A stretch of DNA of 64,000 nucleotides, taken from assembly GCF_900143075.1 (NCBI RefSeq), contig NZ_FRCY01000006.1, positions 113,959 to 177,958 of the forward strand. Direction: 5' to 3'. The stretch's first letter is position 1. The number at the start of each line of letters is the position of its first letter. Of the stretch, positions 8,521 through 17,096 are shown in pieces. The stretch is from Cyclobacterium lianum (GTDB lineage: Bacteria; Bacteroidota; Bacteroidia; Cytophagales; Cyclobacteriaceae). A program made the translations under genes and the position numbers. The notes beneath the pieces are model-generated. The model was given only the letters and a program-made list of their open reading frames with translations. It searched no databases and was not told the DNA's origin.

Positions 8521-10242
8521 ATGGTGAATCGGGTTATCGTTGAAGAAAATAAACACATGAAGTTCCTAGCCTCTCAGTTAAGTTTTTTATTAAAAAATAA
8601 ACCCCAGCGAAGAAATTTTAAATTATTGCTGCGGTTCCTTTTGATCCTGCTGGCGATGATCCTGGTTTTCTCCCTTGCCTTTCACCTCATCATGCTGAGC
8701 GAGGGCAGGTATTTCTCATGGATCACTGGCCTGTACTGGACATTCACTGTTATGACTACCCTGGGATTTGGCGACATCACCTTTGAAACCGACTGGGGGA
8801 GGGTTTTCACCATGATCGTTTTGCTATCAGGTATGTTATTTCTGTTGGTCCTCTTTCCTTTTACCTTCATAAATTTCTTTTACTCGCCCTGGATGAAGGC
8901 CCAGGAGCAATCCCGCGTTCCCAAACAGATCGACGAGGCCACCAGCGGTCACGTGATCTTAACCCACTTTGATCCGGTATCAGATGCGCTGATTAAAAAA
9001 CTGAAAAGAATACAGATCCCCTATGTATTGATTGTACAGGATTTTACCGAGGGTTTAAAATTGAGGGAGTTAGATATCCAGGTGATGCTGGGCGACCTGG
9101 ACGATCCGGATACCTATCGCAATGCCCGGATAGCATCGGCAAACCTGGTAGCTACCACCTCTGTGGATGTGGTCAATACCAGCGTCGCTTTTACGATCAG
9201 GGAAGTGAATGAAAACATAACCATAATCGCTACCTGCAATGCCGAGGCCTCAGCCGATATCCTGAGTTTGGCAGGATGCAACCATGTGTTGAGTTTGGGA
9301 GAAATGATGGGATTGTTTCTGTCCAGGCGGGCGAGTGGAGGCGATGCCTCAGCCCTCGTCATCGGGCAATTTGAAGAACTGAGCATAGCTGAAGCCACGG
9401 TCGGGGGTTCCTCATTAGTGGGGCAAACGCTCAGGGAAACCAAATTACGGGAAAAAGTAGGGGTAAGCGTACTGGGTTTCTGGATAAGGGGCAAATACCA
9501 TGTAGCCCAACCGGAAACGGAAATCACAGAAAATTCTGTACTGGTACTTGCAGGGACGCCCACACAAATCGCCGCATATAATGCCCTGTTTTGCATACAA
9601 AAGCAGGAAAGCGAACCGCTGATCATCATCGGTGGGGGCAGAGTAGGGCGATCTACCGGCAGGGAGCTGGAAAAAAGAAACCTTGATTTCAGAATAATTG
9701 AAAAATTGCCTGACCGGGTAAAAAACAATGAAAAATACATCTACGGTGATGCCGCAAACCTGGAAATTTTGCTGAAAGCAGGGATATCCAAAGCGCCAAG
9801 CGTGATCATCACTACCCACGAAGACGATATCAATGCTTACCTCACAATTTATTGCCGAAAATTGAGGCCAGACATACAGATTATCACGCGCTCCACTTTA
9901 GAGAGAAACCTGGATACCATGCACCGGGCGGGAGCAGATTTCGTCATGTCCTACGCCTCCATGGGGGCCAATGCCATTTACAATTTACTCAAAAAGAGTG
10001 ATATTCTCATGGTAGCGGAAGGCCTTGACCTCATCAGCATTAAGGCACCCGAACAGCTTACCGGCAAATCTATAGCCGCATCCTGCATACGCCAGGAAAC
10101 CGGATGCACCATTATTTCCATCAAGAAAAAGGCCAAAATGATAGTAAACCCAGAGCCAGACTCGATCATAGAAAAGGGTGACGAGATTATTCTGATAGGA
10201 ACTGCGGAAGCAGAAAATACATTTTTTAGAAAATTCAGCTAA
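8521..10242 (+). CDS. Potassium channel with two RCK (TrkA-N/TrkA-C) modules
   Basis: About 573 residues. A two-helix pore domain comes first: TM1 in LLRFLLILLAMILVFSLAF, the filter TTLGFGD in the pore loop, and TM2 in IVLLSGMLFLLVLFPFTF. The filter is TLGFG rather than the textbook TVGYG, a known variant. Two cytosolic RCK repeats follow. The second has an intact Rossmann motif IIGGGRVGRSTGRELE; the first reads VILTHFDPVSDAL and lacks the glycines. Each is followed by a TrkA-C domain (FEELSIAEATV and AEGLDLISIKAPEQLTGK). The start is uncertain: the ATG at 8521 follows AGGAG at 8506-8510, an ATG at 8557 begins MKFLASQL, and a TTG at 8512 is less likely. It would act as a ligand-gated K+ channel in the inner membrane. 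Confidence 0.92.
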   Translation: MVNRVIVEENKHMKFLASQLSFLLKNKPQRRNFKLLLRFLLILLAMILVFSLAFHLIMLSEGRYFSWITGLYWTFTVMTTLGFGDITFETDWGRVFTMIVLLSGMLFLLVLFPFTFINFFYSPWMKAQEQSRVPKQIDEATSGHVILTHFDPVSDALIKKLKRIQIPYVLIVQDFTEGLKLRELDIQVMLGDLDDPDTYRNARIASANLVATTSVDVVNTSVAFTIREVNENITIIATCNAEASADILSLAGCNHVLSLGEMMGLFLSRRASGGDASALVIGQFEELSIAEATVGGSSLVGQTLRETKLREKVGVSVLGFWIRGKYHVAQPETEITENSVLVLAGTPTQIAAYNALFCIQKQESEPLIIIGGGRVGRSTGRELEKRNLDFRIIEKLPDRVKNNEKYIYGDAANLEILLKAGISKAPSVIITTHEDDINAYLTIYCRKLRPDIQIITRSTLERNLDTMHRAGADFVMSYASMGANAIYNLLKKSDILMVAEGLDLISIKAPEQLTGKSIAASCIRQETGCTIISIKKKAKMIVNPEPDSIIEKGDEIILIGTAEAENTFFRKFS

Positions 10243-10272
10243 CCGGAAATGATTTGATAAAAAAGAAAAAAT

Positions 10273-10307
10273 AAAGCGATTAATTTGAATTATTAACGCT
10301 TTTTTTT
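10273..10307 (+). terminator. Intrinsic terminator after the K+ channel gene
   Basis: The stem AAAGCG (10273-10278) pairs with CGCTTT (from 10297), with further AT pairing between ATTAAT and ATTATTA inside. It is followed by eight T residues (10300-10307). It lies 31 bases after the stop codon. Confidence 0.75.
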
Positions 10308-10390
10308 GTATTTTGAAGCCTGAATAAATCAAGATGTGTCAGAATCCAAACCCGTTTTGACTACGTCCCTCTATTTTTAGACCAAATTGA

Positions 10391-10921
10391 ATGCGTATGA
10401 CCAATATTCAAAATTCACTGGCTCTTGCCTTTCTACCGGGATATTTATTTTCCTGCCAGTATGAGCAGCAAATCAACAAGGAAGACAAAGAAGGGAATTT
10501 GCCGGTCACGACAAACCCCAGGGAATTAAGTGATCAAAAGCTTATCCGAAGATATCTGGAGGGCCTGCAGTTAGAAAGTTATGATTACATCAAAACCTGT
10601 ATCCATCCTGATTTCAAATGCATCAATACAAACAATGACTCCATTAGGGATTCCATGGAAGAATTGTCCCATTGGAAAGCCCAGCATCAGAAACTCCGGC
10701 ACTTGTCCTTCAGCGATCCTGTCTTGAAGAGTGTCAGGGTAAATCGCGGCATATTGAAAGGTGATTGGACCCTGGTCTGGACGACCTTTTCTGCCCTTGA
10801 TGGCGAAACACTCAAGTCAATCAAGTACGAGTACCACATGGCGATCAAAACTGCAGATGATAAAATAGTAGAAATTCAGACCTGGCACCAGGCAGACGAT
10901 GAGAGCTTGGACCAGCACTGA
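10391..10921 (+). CDS. Small lipoprotein, SnoaL/NTF2-like
   Basis: A 176-residue protein with a lipoprotein signal: a hydrophobic stretch followed by LFSC, giving Cys22 as the lipidated residue. After a charged linker, the segment DQKLIRRYLEGLQLESYDYIKTCIHPDFKC, followed by a strand-rich C-terminal half ending with HMAIKTADDKIVEIQTWHQ, has the helix-then-curved-sheet pattern of SnoaL or NTF2-like ester cyclase/ketosteroid isomerase folds. This family placement is by pattern only. No catalytic residue can be assigned. It stands alone between the K+ channel terminator and ribulokinase. Confidence 0.75.
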   Translation: MRMTNIQNSLALAFLPGYLFSCQYEQQINKEDKEGNLPVTTNPRELSDQKLIRRYLEGLQLESYDYIKTCIHPDFKCINTNNDSIRDSMEELSHWKAQHQKLRHLSFSDPVLKSVRVNRGILKGDWTLVWTTFSALDGETLKSIKYEYHMAIKTADDKIVEIQTWHQADDESLDQH

Positions 10922-11043
10922 TCGCCTGGGCCGGAGATTTTACTTTTTTTTTCCAAAATAGGCCATTTTTGAATAATTGCGTATATTTTTACAAAACGAT
11001 CACCTTCAAAATGTTCACTTTTTATCATCCAAAATAATTTCAC

Positions 11044-12711
11044 ATGCACACATATGTATTGGGCGTAGATTTCGGAACTGACTCGGTAAGGGCTTTACTG
11101 GTCAACGCACATAATGGAGAAACCATCGGTAGTGAAGTATTTTCGTATCCCATCTGGAAGAGCGGTAAATACTGTGATGCTGCAAAAAATCAATTTCGGC
11201 AACATCCCGTTGACCACCTGCAAGGCCTGAGCAGCACGGTGCGTTCAGTGGTCGACAACAGTGGTGTTCCTAAAGCCCAAATAAAGGGTATCTGTGTAGA
11301 TACAACGGGATCATCACCCCTGCCCGTTGATGCATCAGGCAGGCCCCTGGCTTTTTCGGACAAATTTGCGGATAATCCAAACGCACAAATGATACTGTGG
11401 AAAGATCATACAGCGGTAGCAGAAGCCGACGAGATCAACCATCTGGCAAGAACCTGGGGAGGTATAGATTTTACCAAATTTGAAGGGGGAATTTATTCAT
11501 CGGAATGGTTTTGGGCCAAAATCCTCCACACCATCAGAAAAGATCCGGAAGTGGCTGAAGCAGCCTTTTCCTGGATGGAACATTGTGACTACATCACCTT
11601 CGAACTAACCGGATCTCAGGATTTGTCTGTTTTTAAAAGGAGTCGCTGTGCGGCCGGACACAAAGCCCTCTGGCATGAAAGCTGGGGCGGTCTGCCGGAT
11701 ACCGCCTTTCTGGAAAAACTGGATCCGCGGCTGGTTGCGTTAAAAGACAGACTCTACACAGACACTTTTACTTCGGATACCCCTGCAGGCACACTCTCCC
11801 CGGAATGGGCCGAAAAATTGGGCCTGGAACCCGGAATAACTGTGGCTGTAGGCACCTTTGACGCGCATGCCGGAGCTGTAGGCGGGGAGGTTTCTGATGG
11901 GACGCTCGTCAAAGTGATGGGCACATCTACCTGCGACATTATGGTAAGCTCCTATGCTTCGCTGGAAAACAAAACTGTCAAAGGAATCTGCGGACAGGTG
12001 GATGGCTCTGTACTTCCCGGTCAGATAGGCCTTGAGGCTGGCCAATCCGGATTTGGTGACGTTCTGGCCTGGTTTATTCAATTGATACAAAAACCGGTGT
12101 TGGAAACGCTCTCAGAGCACCATCCGGAAGGATTGGCAGAAATCCGCAAAATTCTGGAAGAGGAGTTGATCCTCACGCTTTCCAGAAGTGCTGAGAGAAT
12201 TCCACCTGAAGACTCCCGGGTAATCGCAATAGACTGGATCAATGGTCGCCGCACGCCGGATGCCAACCAAAACCTTAAAGGTGCATTGGCCGGCCTGGAT
12301 ATGGGCACCGATGCAGCCAAAATATACAAAGCCTTGGTAGCCTCCATCTGTTACGGTTCCCGACGGATCATCGAAAGGTTTAGAGAGGAAGGCGTGCCGA
12401 TTACACAGGTCATTGGACTTGGCGGGGTAGCAAAAAAATCAACCCTTGTCATGCAGACCATGGCGGATGTATTGAACATGCCGATCAAAGTAGCCAGGTC
12501 TGAACAGGCTCCTGCGCTGGGGGCTGCCATCTACGCTGCCACCGCTGCCGGCATACACGGAAGCGTAGCAGACGCAATTCAAAAAATGGGGAATGGGTTT
12601 GACCGGGTGTACCACCCTATTCCGGAAAATGTGAAAATTTACGAACAAAAATATCAGGAATATTTACTTCTTGGTCAGTTTATTGAATCGAACACAAGCT
12701 CGTCATTGTAG
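11044..12711 (+). CDS. araB: Ribulokinase
   Basis: A 555-residue FGGY-family sugar kinase that phosphorylates L-ribulose to L-ribulose 5-phosphate in arabinose breakdown. The N-terminal phosphate-binding motif is VLGVDFGTDSVRALLV. The ribulokinase-type segment MEHCDYITFELTG lies in the first domain. The C-terminal domain has the adenosine site VIGLGGVAKKSTLVMQTMADVL and the EQAPALGAAIYAAT segment with GVDFGTD-matched ATPase architecture. The length is close to the E. coli enzyme (566). araA, araD and araC are not in the window, so the gene is isolated from the usual ara cluster here. A good terminator follows at 12747-12775. Confidence 0.95.
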   Translation: MHTYVLGVDFGTDSVRALLVNAHNGETIGSEVFSYPIWKSGKYCDAAKNQFRQHPVDHLQGLSSTVRSVVDNSGVPKAQIKGICVDTTGSSPLPVDASGRPLAFSDKFADNPNAQMILWKDHTAVAEADEINHLARTWGGIDFTKFEGGIYSSEWFWAKILHTIRKDPEVAEAAFSWMEHCDYITFELTGSQDLSVFKRSRCAAGHKALWHESWGGLPDTAFLEKLDPRLVALKDRLYTDTFTSDTPAGTLSPEWAEKLGLEPGITVAVGTFDAHAGAVGGEVSDGTLVKVMGTSTCDIMVSSYASLENKTVKGICGQVDGSVLPGQIGLEAGQSGFGDVLAWFIQLIQKPVLETLSEHHPEGLAEIRKILEEELILTLSRSAERIPPEDSRVIAIDWINGRRTPDANQNLKGALAGLDMGTDAAKIYKALVASICYGSRRIIERFREEGVPITQVIGLGGVAKKSTLVMQTMADVLNMPIKVARSEQAPALGAAIYAATAAGIHGSVADAIQKMGNGFDRVYHPIPENVKIYEQKYQEYLLLGQFIESNTSSSL

Positions 12712-13033
12712 GAAGATTTGACATACATTGATGATATATGGCAATTGGCAATCGGTTTTGGTTGCCTTTTTTTTTGCTCCAGACACGATAAGTACGCCTG
12801 CCCCCTATCGCCCTTACGGTCAATAAGATAAGTTTACTCATTTCCGGGTAAATTACTTGGAAATCCTTTTGAAATTTACTAACATTAAACTCACTATTTG
12901 CCAGATAAGTGCAAACAAAAGTTTAATATAAGGGTTAATTGACAGTTACCAGTAAAAAATTTCGGCCCGGAATTAGTTTGGGCTGTCAGGAAAACTTTCA
13001 TTAATATCACCAACGCTAACGAGTCAAATCTGT
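12712..13033. other. Intergenic region, 322 bases
   Basis: It contains the ribulokinase terminator (12747-12775) and then AT-rich sequence leading to the DUF4136 gene. A possible TTTG element at 12977-12980, 21 bases before TAATATCA, is a poor match to the Bacteroidota promoter consensus. No further gene is visible. Confidence 0.4.
12747..12775 (+). terminator. Intrinsic terminator after araB
   Basis: The stem GGCAA (12747-12751) pairs with TTGCC (12762-12766) across a ten-base loop and is followed by nine T residues (12767-12775). It lies 36 bases after the araB stop codon. Confidence 0.75.
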
Positions 13034-13615
13034 ATGAAAAACTTTAACTACTTCATCTTAGTTTTGCTGATCGCCAATTCAGCCTGCTTATCCCAAAGAG
13101 ATTTCGTTGCCGAGTACGATTACAATTACAAAGGCGCTTTCAAAAAATATAAAACCTTTGGATTTGTAGAGGAGGAAGGAAAAAATGACGGTGATTTTAC
13201 CAATATCATCGAAAAATCCATCACTTCCCGTCTGGGTTCCCAGGGCTTCCGTCAAAAAGAAAATAATCCTGATCTACTGATCATTCATAAGCTGTACATG
13301 AGCGAAGTACGGTATAGAGGGTACAATCAACCTAATTTTGACTATTGGCTGAAAAAGCAGGGCATCGAACTGGTGGAGGAATCTGTTTTGGACAGCCTTG
13401 AAAGACAGAAACGCGGAGAGAACTACAATGCGGTCAAATACACCCAAAACGATGGCATGCTGGTGGTGCTGGTGATAGACCACAAAAAAGGCAATACCAT
13501 CTGGCAGGGATATACTTCAGCCTATTTTGACTATGCTTCTCCAAACATTCATATTGATCTGACCCGAGCTACCTACAAGGTGATGGATCAATTTAAAATT
13601 CTGACCAGAAATTAA
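13034..13615 (+). CDS. DUF4136 domain protein (exported)
   Basis: A 193-residue protein with an N-terminal signal segment NYFILVLLIANSAC; the Cys might be lipidated, but the residue at -3 is Asn, so the lipobox is weak. The mature part fits DUF4136: DYNYKGAFKKYKTFGFV near the N-terminus, IEKSITSRLGSQGF, then PDLLIIHKLYMSE, and near the end MLVVLVIDHKKGNTIWQGYTS. Members are cell-envelope proteins of unknown function. The segment KKQGIELVEESVLDSLERQKRGE is a charged helical insert not typical of shorter members. It ends at a strong terminator (13638-13675) and is probably monocistronic. Confidence 0.85.
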   Translation: MKNFNYFILVLLIANSACLSQRDFVAEYDYNYKGAFKKYKTFGFVEEEGKNDGDFTNIIEKSITSRLGSQGFRQKENNPDLLIIHKLYMSEVRYRGYNQPNFDYWLKKQGIELVEESVLDSLERQKRGENYNAVKYTQNDGMLVVLVIDHKKGNTIWQGYTSAYFDYASPNIHIDLTRATYKVMDQFKILTRN

Positions 13616-13637
13616 TCCGGATAAAACCTGATTCATT

Positions 13638-13675
13638 GGCGTTCCTCCCAGACAATGGGGTACGCCATTTTTTTT
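13638..13675 (+). terminator. Intrinsic terminator after the DUF4136 gene
   Basis: The outer stem GGCGT/ACGCC (13638-13642 and 13662-13666) encloses a CCCA/TGGG inner stem and is followed by eight T residues (13668-13675). It lies 22 bases downstream of the stop codon. Confidence 0.75.
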
Positions 13676-13705
13676 GACCTTTGCCAAATTCTTCTGTTAA
13701 AATTG
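13673..13705 (+). promoter_or_regulatory. Candidate Bacteroidota promoter for the DEAD-box helicase
   Basis: TTTG at 13673-13676, a 21-base spacer, then TAAAATTG at 13698-13705. This is one mismatch from the Bacteroidota TTTG-N19-21-TANNTTTG consensus and 28 bases before the ATG at 13734. The -33 element overlaps the T-run of the preceding terminator. It was identified by eye only. Confidence 0.35.
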
Positions 13706-13733
13706 CATATACAGCGCAGGTGTCCGGTACAAT

Positions 13734-15077
13734 ATGTACCTTTGGAAAATGAGTATGCCAGAAAAGAGAGACCCGGAGACTTTGCTGCAACACCTGCCTT
13801 TCGATACCTTCAATACAATGCAGCAGGACTTCATTGAAAAAACACTGACAAGCAGCAAGCCCCTTATGCTGTTAGCCCCTACTGGTTCTGGCAAAACACT
13901 TGCCTATCTTGTTCCGCTTGCACTTTCCCTGCAGAAAAATTATCCACAGTCCACCGGCCTGATTATCGTACCTTCCAGGGAGTTGGCTTTACAGATTGAG
14001 CAGGTATTCAGGTCTCTGAAAACCAACCTGAATGCCTGTACCTGTTACGGAGGACATGCCTTTAAAACAGAAGCAAACCGGCTCAAGGAAAATCCTGCCC
14101 TGGTAATCGGTACGCCGGGCAGACTGTCGGAACATGCCCAACTGGGAAACCTGCCTCTCGCAGGGCTGGAAATGGTAGTTTTGGACGAATTCGATAAATC
14201 CCTGCAGTTTGGTTTTCATGATCAACTAAAAGTGATCTTCGATAGACTTGATGGGACACAAAGGTACTTTCTCACTTCGGCCACTGCACTGGAAAGCTTG
14301 CCAGAGTTTCTCCCTCTCTCGAGCTGGGAAACCCTGGATTATCTGAAAATTAGCTCGGAAAGCAAACTTGAGCTCAAACTGGTGAGGACCCCAAGTGTAG
14401 AAAAGGCAGCAAAACTCATGCATCTACTGGCCGGGTTTCAGCAGGAAAACAGCCTTGTGTTTTGTAACCACAGGGAAGCTGTAATCAGGATCAGCACCCT
14501 GTTGTCCGAAAATCACTTTCCGCACGAAACACTGCATGGCGGAATGGAACAAATTGACCGGGAAAAAAGTCTTTTTAAATTCAGAAGTGGAGTAAAAAAA
14601 GTACTGATTGCCACAGATCTGGCAGCAAGAGGTCTGGATATTCCCGAGATCAGGCATGTAGTTCATTACCAACTTCCCTCGAAAGAGGATGCTTTTATTC
14701 ACCGGAATGGCCGAACCGCCCGTATGCATGCTTCCGGACAAAGTTACCTGGTTTTGGCGCATGACGAACCATTACCGGATTACCTCCCCAAGGATCTTTC
14801 TGAATTTGAACCGCCCGAAGACATCCGAATACCCACATCTTCACCCCTGGCTTGCCTGTACATCAGCGCCGGCAAAAAAGACAAAATAAGCAAGGGCGAC
14901 GTGGTCGGCTTTCTGACCAACAAGGGAGGCCTGGACGGCGGCGATATCGGGTTGATAGGAATAACGGATACGGCCAGTTACGTGGCCATTCCGCGGGAAC
15001 AGGTGCCGGCAGTACTGCAAAAAACTTCTAAAGAAAAAATGAAGAAAATCAGAGTGAAGGTGGAGCTTGCAAACTGA
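13734..15077 (+). CDS. DEAD-box RNA helicase with DbpA-type RNA-binding tail
   Basis: A 447-residue ATP-dependent RNA helicase. The Q-motif region is FDTFNTMQQDFIEK, motif I is APTGSGKT, motif Ib TPGR, motif II DEFD instead of DEAD, motif III SAT, motif V ATDLAARGLD and motif VI HRNGRTAR. After the two RecA-like domains comes a C-terminal segment of about 70 residues (from KKDKISKGDVVGFL to the end) that matches the DbpA/CsdA RNA-binding domain. In E. coli DbpA that domain targets 23S rRNA. A role in ribosome assembly is therefore likely (inference). The protein is compact, with short linkers. Alternative starts exist at the Met codons 13749 and 13755. Confidence 0.92.
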   Translation: MYLWKMSMPEKRDPETLLQHLPFDTFNTMQQDFIEKTLTSSKPLMLLAPTGSGKTLAYLVPLALSLQKNYPQSTGLIIVPSRELALQIEQVFRSLKTNLNACTCYGGHAFKTEANRLKENPALVIGTPGRLSEHAQLGNLPLAGLEMVVLDEFDKSLQFGFHDQLKVIFDRLDGTQRYFLTSATALESLPEFLPLSSWETLDYLKISSESKLELKLVRTPSVEKAAKLMHLLAGFQQENSLVFCNHREAVIRISTLLSENHFPHETLHGGMEQIDREKSLFKFRSGVKKVLIATDLAARGLDIPEIRHVVHYQLPSKEDAFIHRNGRTARMHASGQSYLVLAHDEPLPDYLPKDLSEFEPPEDIRIPTSSPLACLYISAGKKDKISKGDVVGFLTNKGGLDGGDIGLIGITDTASYVAIPREQVPAVLQKTSKEKMKKIRVKVELAN

Positions 15078-15144
15078 CGATATAGAACTGAATTGAGCAG
15101 GATTTTTGAACCGACACCTGTGATTGACTCCGGCGTATATTCCC

Positions 15145-16002
15145 CTACCCCTTTGGCTTTACGTTCATTTCTTCTTCCCAACCGGTATTCTTCAGGGCCG
15201 GATCATTTTCTTTCTTCAAAAAGTCTGCCTCGGAAAGCGGCGCTGCATCCCAGGTCAAAATGGCTTCATCTGGAACCCTATCGACCGGCTTTTTCCAGGC
15301 CGTAGACGTTTCGTTATAGGCAATATTGGATTGTGAGTTAAAGCAGGAAATAATTGACCATCTTGGATCCTCGGATAAGTTGGCTGCCGACCGGTGAAGC
15401 AAGTTGGGGTGGAAAAACAAAGCATCTCCAGGGTCTATTTCGCAATAGACCAGTTCCATGGTTTTCAGTGCGTTTTCGACCATTACCATATCGGCACCCA
15501 CTTGTTCGCCGGCAAATCCATGATTTACCCTGCCAATCTTATGGGATCCCCTGATCACCTGAAGACAGCCATTCTGTTTGTTGGCAGGCGTCAGGGCTAC
15601 CATTACGCTAAGCAATTGATCCGGGTACATGAATTGATTTTTGTACCAGTAACCGTAATCCTGGTGCCATTCCCATGCCCCTCCTACTTTGGGTTCTTTT
15701 TGCATCAACTTGGAATGAAAATGGCATACCGGGGCATCACTATGCAACAATTGCCCAACACAGCGGACCATTTTTTCGCTTCTGGTAAGGTAACCGAAAA
15801 CGTCATTTCCGGGGTTAAACCACAATGACAAGCGCGTTTTCTTTCCGGATTGGTCATTCAGATCCATAGCATTTTTTTGCATGGCCTCATCCTGTATGGC
15901 CACCTCATACATCCTCCTGGTTTCTGCCTCACTGCAAAAGCCCCTGACGAGCACAAAGCCGTCCTTCTGATAACGATTGATCTGATCTGAATTTAATTTC
16001 AT
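15145..16002 (-). CDS. Phytanoyl-CoA dioxygenase family protein
   Basis: A 285-residue Fe(II)/2-oxoglutarate oxygenase of the PhyH family. The iron ligands are His113 and Asp115 in WEWHQDYGYW and His203 in FHPNLLHRSAANLS. The expected 2-oxoglutarate-binding Arg may be the one in LHRS or further downstream in the DPRWSIISCFNSQSN strand. The N-terminus LNSDQINRYQKDGFVLVRGF is typical for the family and follows the ATG at 16002; a longer frame from a TTG at 16089 adds 29 residues with no homology and is rejected. It is convergent with the helicase gene. The substrate is unknown. Confidence 0.92.
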   Translation of the reverse strand: MKLNSDQINRYQKDGFVLVRGFCSEAETRRMYEVAIQDEAMQKNAMDLNDQSGKKTRLSLWFNPGNDVFGYLTRSEKMVRCVGQLLHSDAPVCHFHSKLMQKEPKVGGAWEWHQDYGYWYKNQFMYPDQLLSVMVALTPANKQNGCLQVIRGSHKIGRVNHGFAGEQVGADMVMVENALKTMELVYCEIDPGDALFFHPNLLHRSAANLSEDPRWSIISCFNSQSNIAYNETSTAWKKPVDRVPDEAILTWDAAPLSEADFLKKENDPALKNTGWEEEMNVKPKG

Positions 16003-16297
16003 GGTAAGGTCAAAGTAAGTATAAAAAACGGAAATAAAAAACAACAACCCCTTTCCGCTTCCTCCCTGACCTATTAAAATATTTGGCAAAAATCAATTAT
16101 TGAATTTCACCAATTGGTGAATATGGCCGAAACAAGCTTAAATGATCTTATATTTTGCATTAATCCCCATTTATGTAAATAAATTTTGCTAATAGTCTCT
16201 TTTTTTGAAAAAAAGGTACCCTATTTTTTATTTTTTCAATTATTGCTACTGGTGCTCCTGCATTAAATTAGGGTATACCATTTAAAATGACGTAGCC
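16003..16297. other. AT-rich divergent intergenic region, 295 bases
   Basis: It separates the PhyH gene (leftward) from the fatty acid hydroxylase gene (rightward) and should hold both promoters. It is strongly AT-rich with several T-tracts near 16199-16240. CACCAATTGGTG at 16109-16120 is a perfect 12-base palindrome and a plausible operator. No gene is visible. Confidence 0.4.
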
Positions 16298-16927
16298 ATG
16301 AAAAATCGATCCTTACCTCTTCAGATTAAAGCAGAAAAAAATTCATTCCTTTCCTGCCTCGCCGTATTCGTTCCCCTTGTTGCGTTGTTAGTCCTGCTCA
16401 GCATTCAGGAAATTCCCGAATACTTCCGCTTTTTTCTCTTGTTGTTCGCCGGGTGGTTCAGTTGGACTTTTTCAGAGTATTGCATTCACCGTTTTTACAT
16501 GCACAAACGCATCCCCAATCTGAATCAAAAGCTCTACCAGTCCCATGAAAACCACCACAGACACCCCTCTGACATCCGGATAAATGTAATGCAGCGCATC
16601 CTGGCCAGTTTACTGGGTGGCCTGCTGCTCTACCTTTCCTTCGTATGGAACAATTACTTTACGGTTTTTACCGGGTACTATCTGGGCTTTCTGGGCTATG
16701 CGTTGATGCATTACATACTGCATCAGACCTGGGCAGCCTACCTGTTCCCCCGTCTGCAGGAATCCCACATCCATCACCATGGAAAATATCCAGACAAATG
16801 TTTTAGTTTTAGTTGTATCTGGTGGGATAAAATTTTCGATACCCTTCCACCAAAAAATGCGCGGATATCGGACAAGTTCAGAAAATATTACTTTTCCAAC
16901 CCATATCATAAAGAGTCCGGTGGATAA
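16298..16927 (+). CDS. Fatty acid hydroxylase superfamily membrane protein
   Basis: A 209-residue integral-membrane di-iron enzyme of the sterol desaturase/fatty acid hydroxylase superfamily. The histidine clusters are present: HRFYMH (HX4H), HENHH (HXXHH), a single HYILH, and a final HIHHH followed by GKYPDKCFSFSCIWWDKIFDT, which is typical of carotene hydroxylase and fatty acid 2-hydroxylase relatives. Two hydrophobic pairs flank these clusters (residues about 22-56 and 106-150). It might hydroxylate a membrane lipid or carotenoid; the exact substrate cannot be told. The next gene, an HTH regulator, is 169 bases downstream on the same strand. Confidence 0.9.
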   Translation: MKNRSLPLQIKAEKNSFLSCLAVFVPLVALLVLLSIQEIPEYFRFFLLLFAGWFSWTFSEYCIHRFYMHKRIPNLNQKLYQSHENHHRHPSDIRINVMQRILASLLGGLLLYLSFVWNNYFTVFTGYYLGFLGYALMHYILHQTWAAYLFPRLQESHIHHHGKYPDKCFSFSCIWWDKIFDTLPPKNARISDKFRKYYFSNPYHKESGG

Positions 16928-17096
16928 AATAATTAAATGAAATGTTTATATTTACTGAGATAACCTATTGTATTTTAGAAAAATATTGAATATTATTAGG
17001 AAACATCACATCCACTTTGTTCTTGGTCACCAACCCGCAGAAAAACTCTCCGACTAGTCGGCTTCGGGATAGTATAAACTCAATTAGGAAAAAACT

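Noticed and set aside
9114-9740. Minus-strand frame of 208 residues
   Set aside because: It is antisense to the RCK modules of the K+ channel.
16003-16089. TTG-started extension of the PhyH protein
   Set aside because: It adds 29 residues without homology before the conserved N-terminus; an ATG at 16002 is correctly placed.
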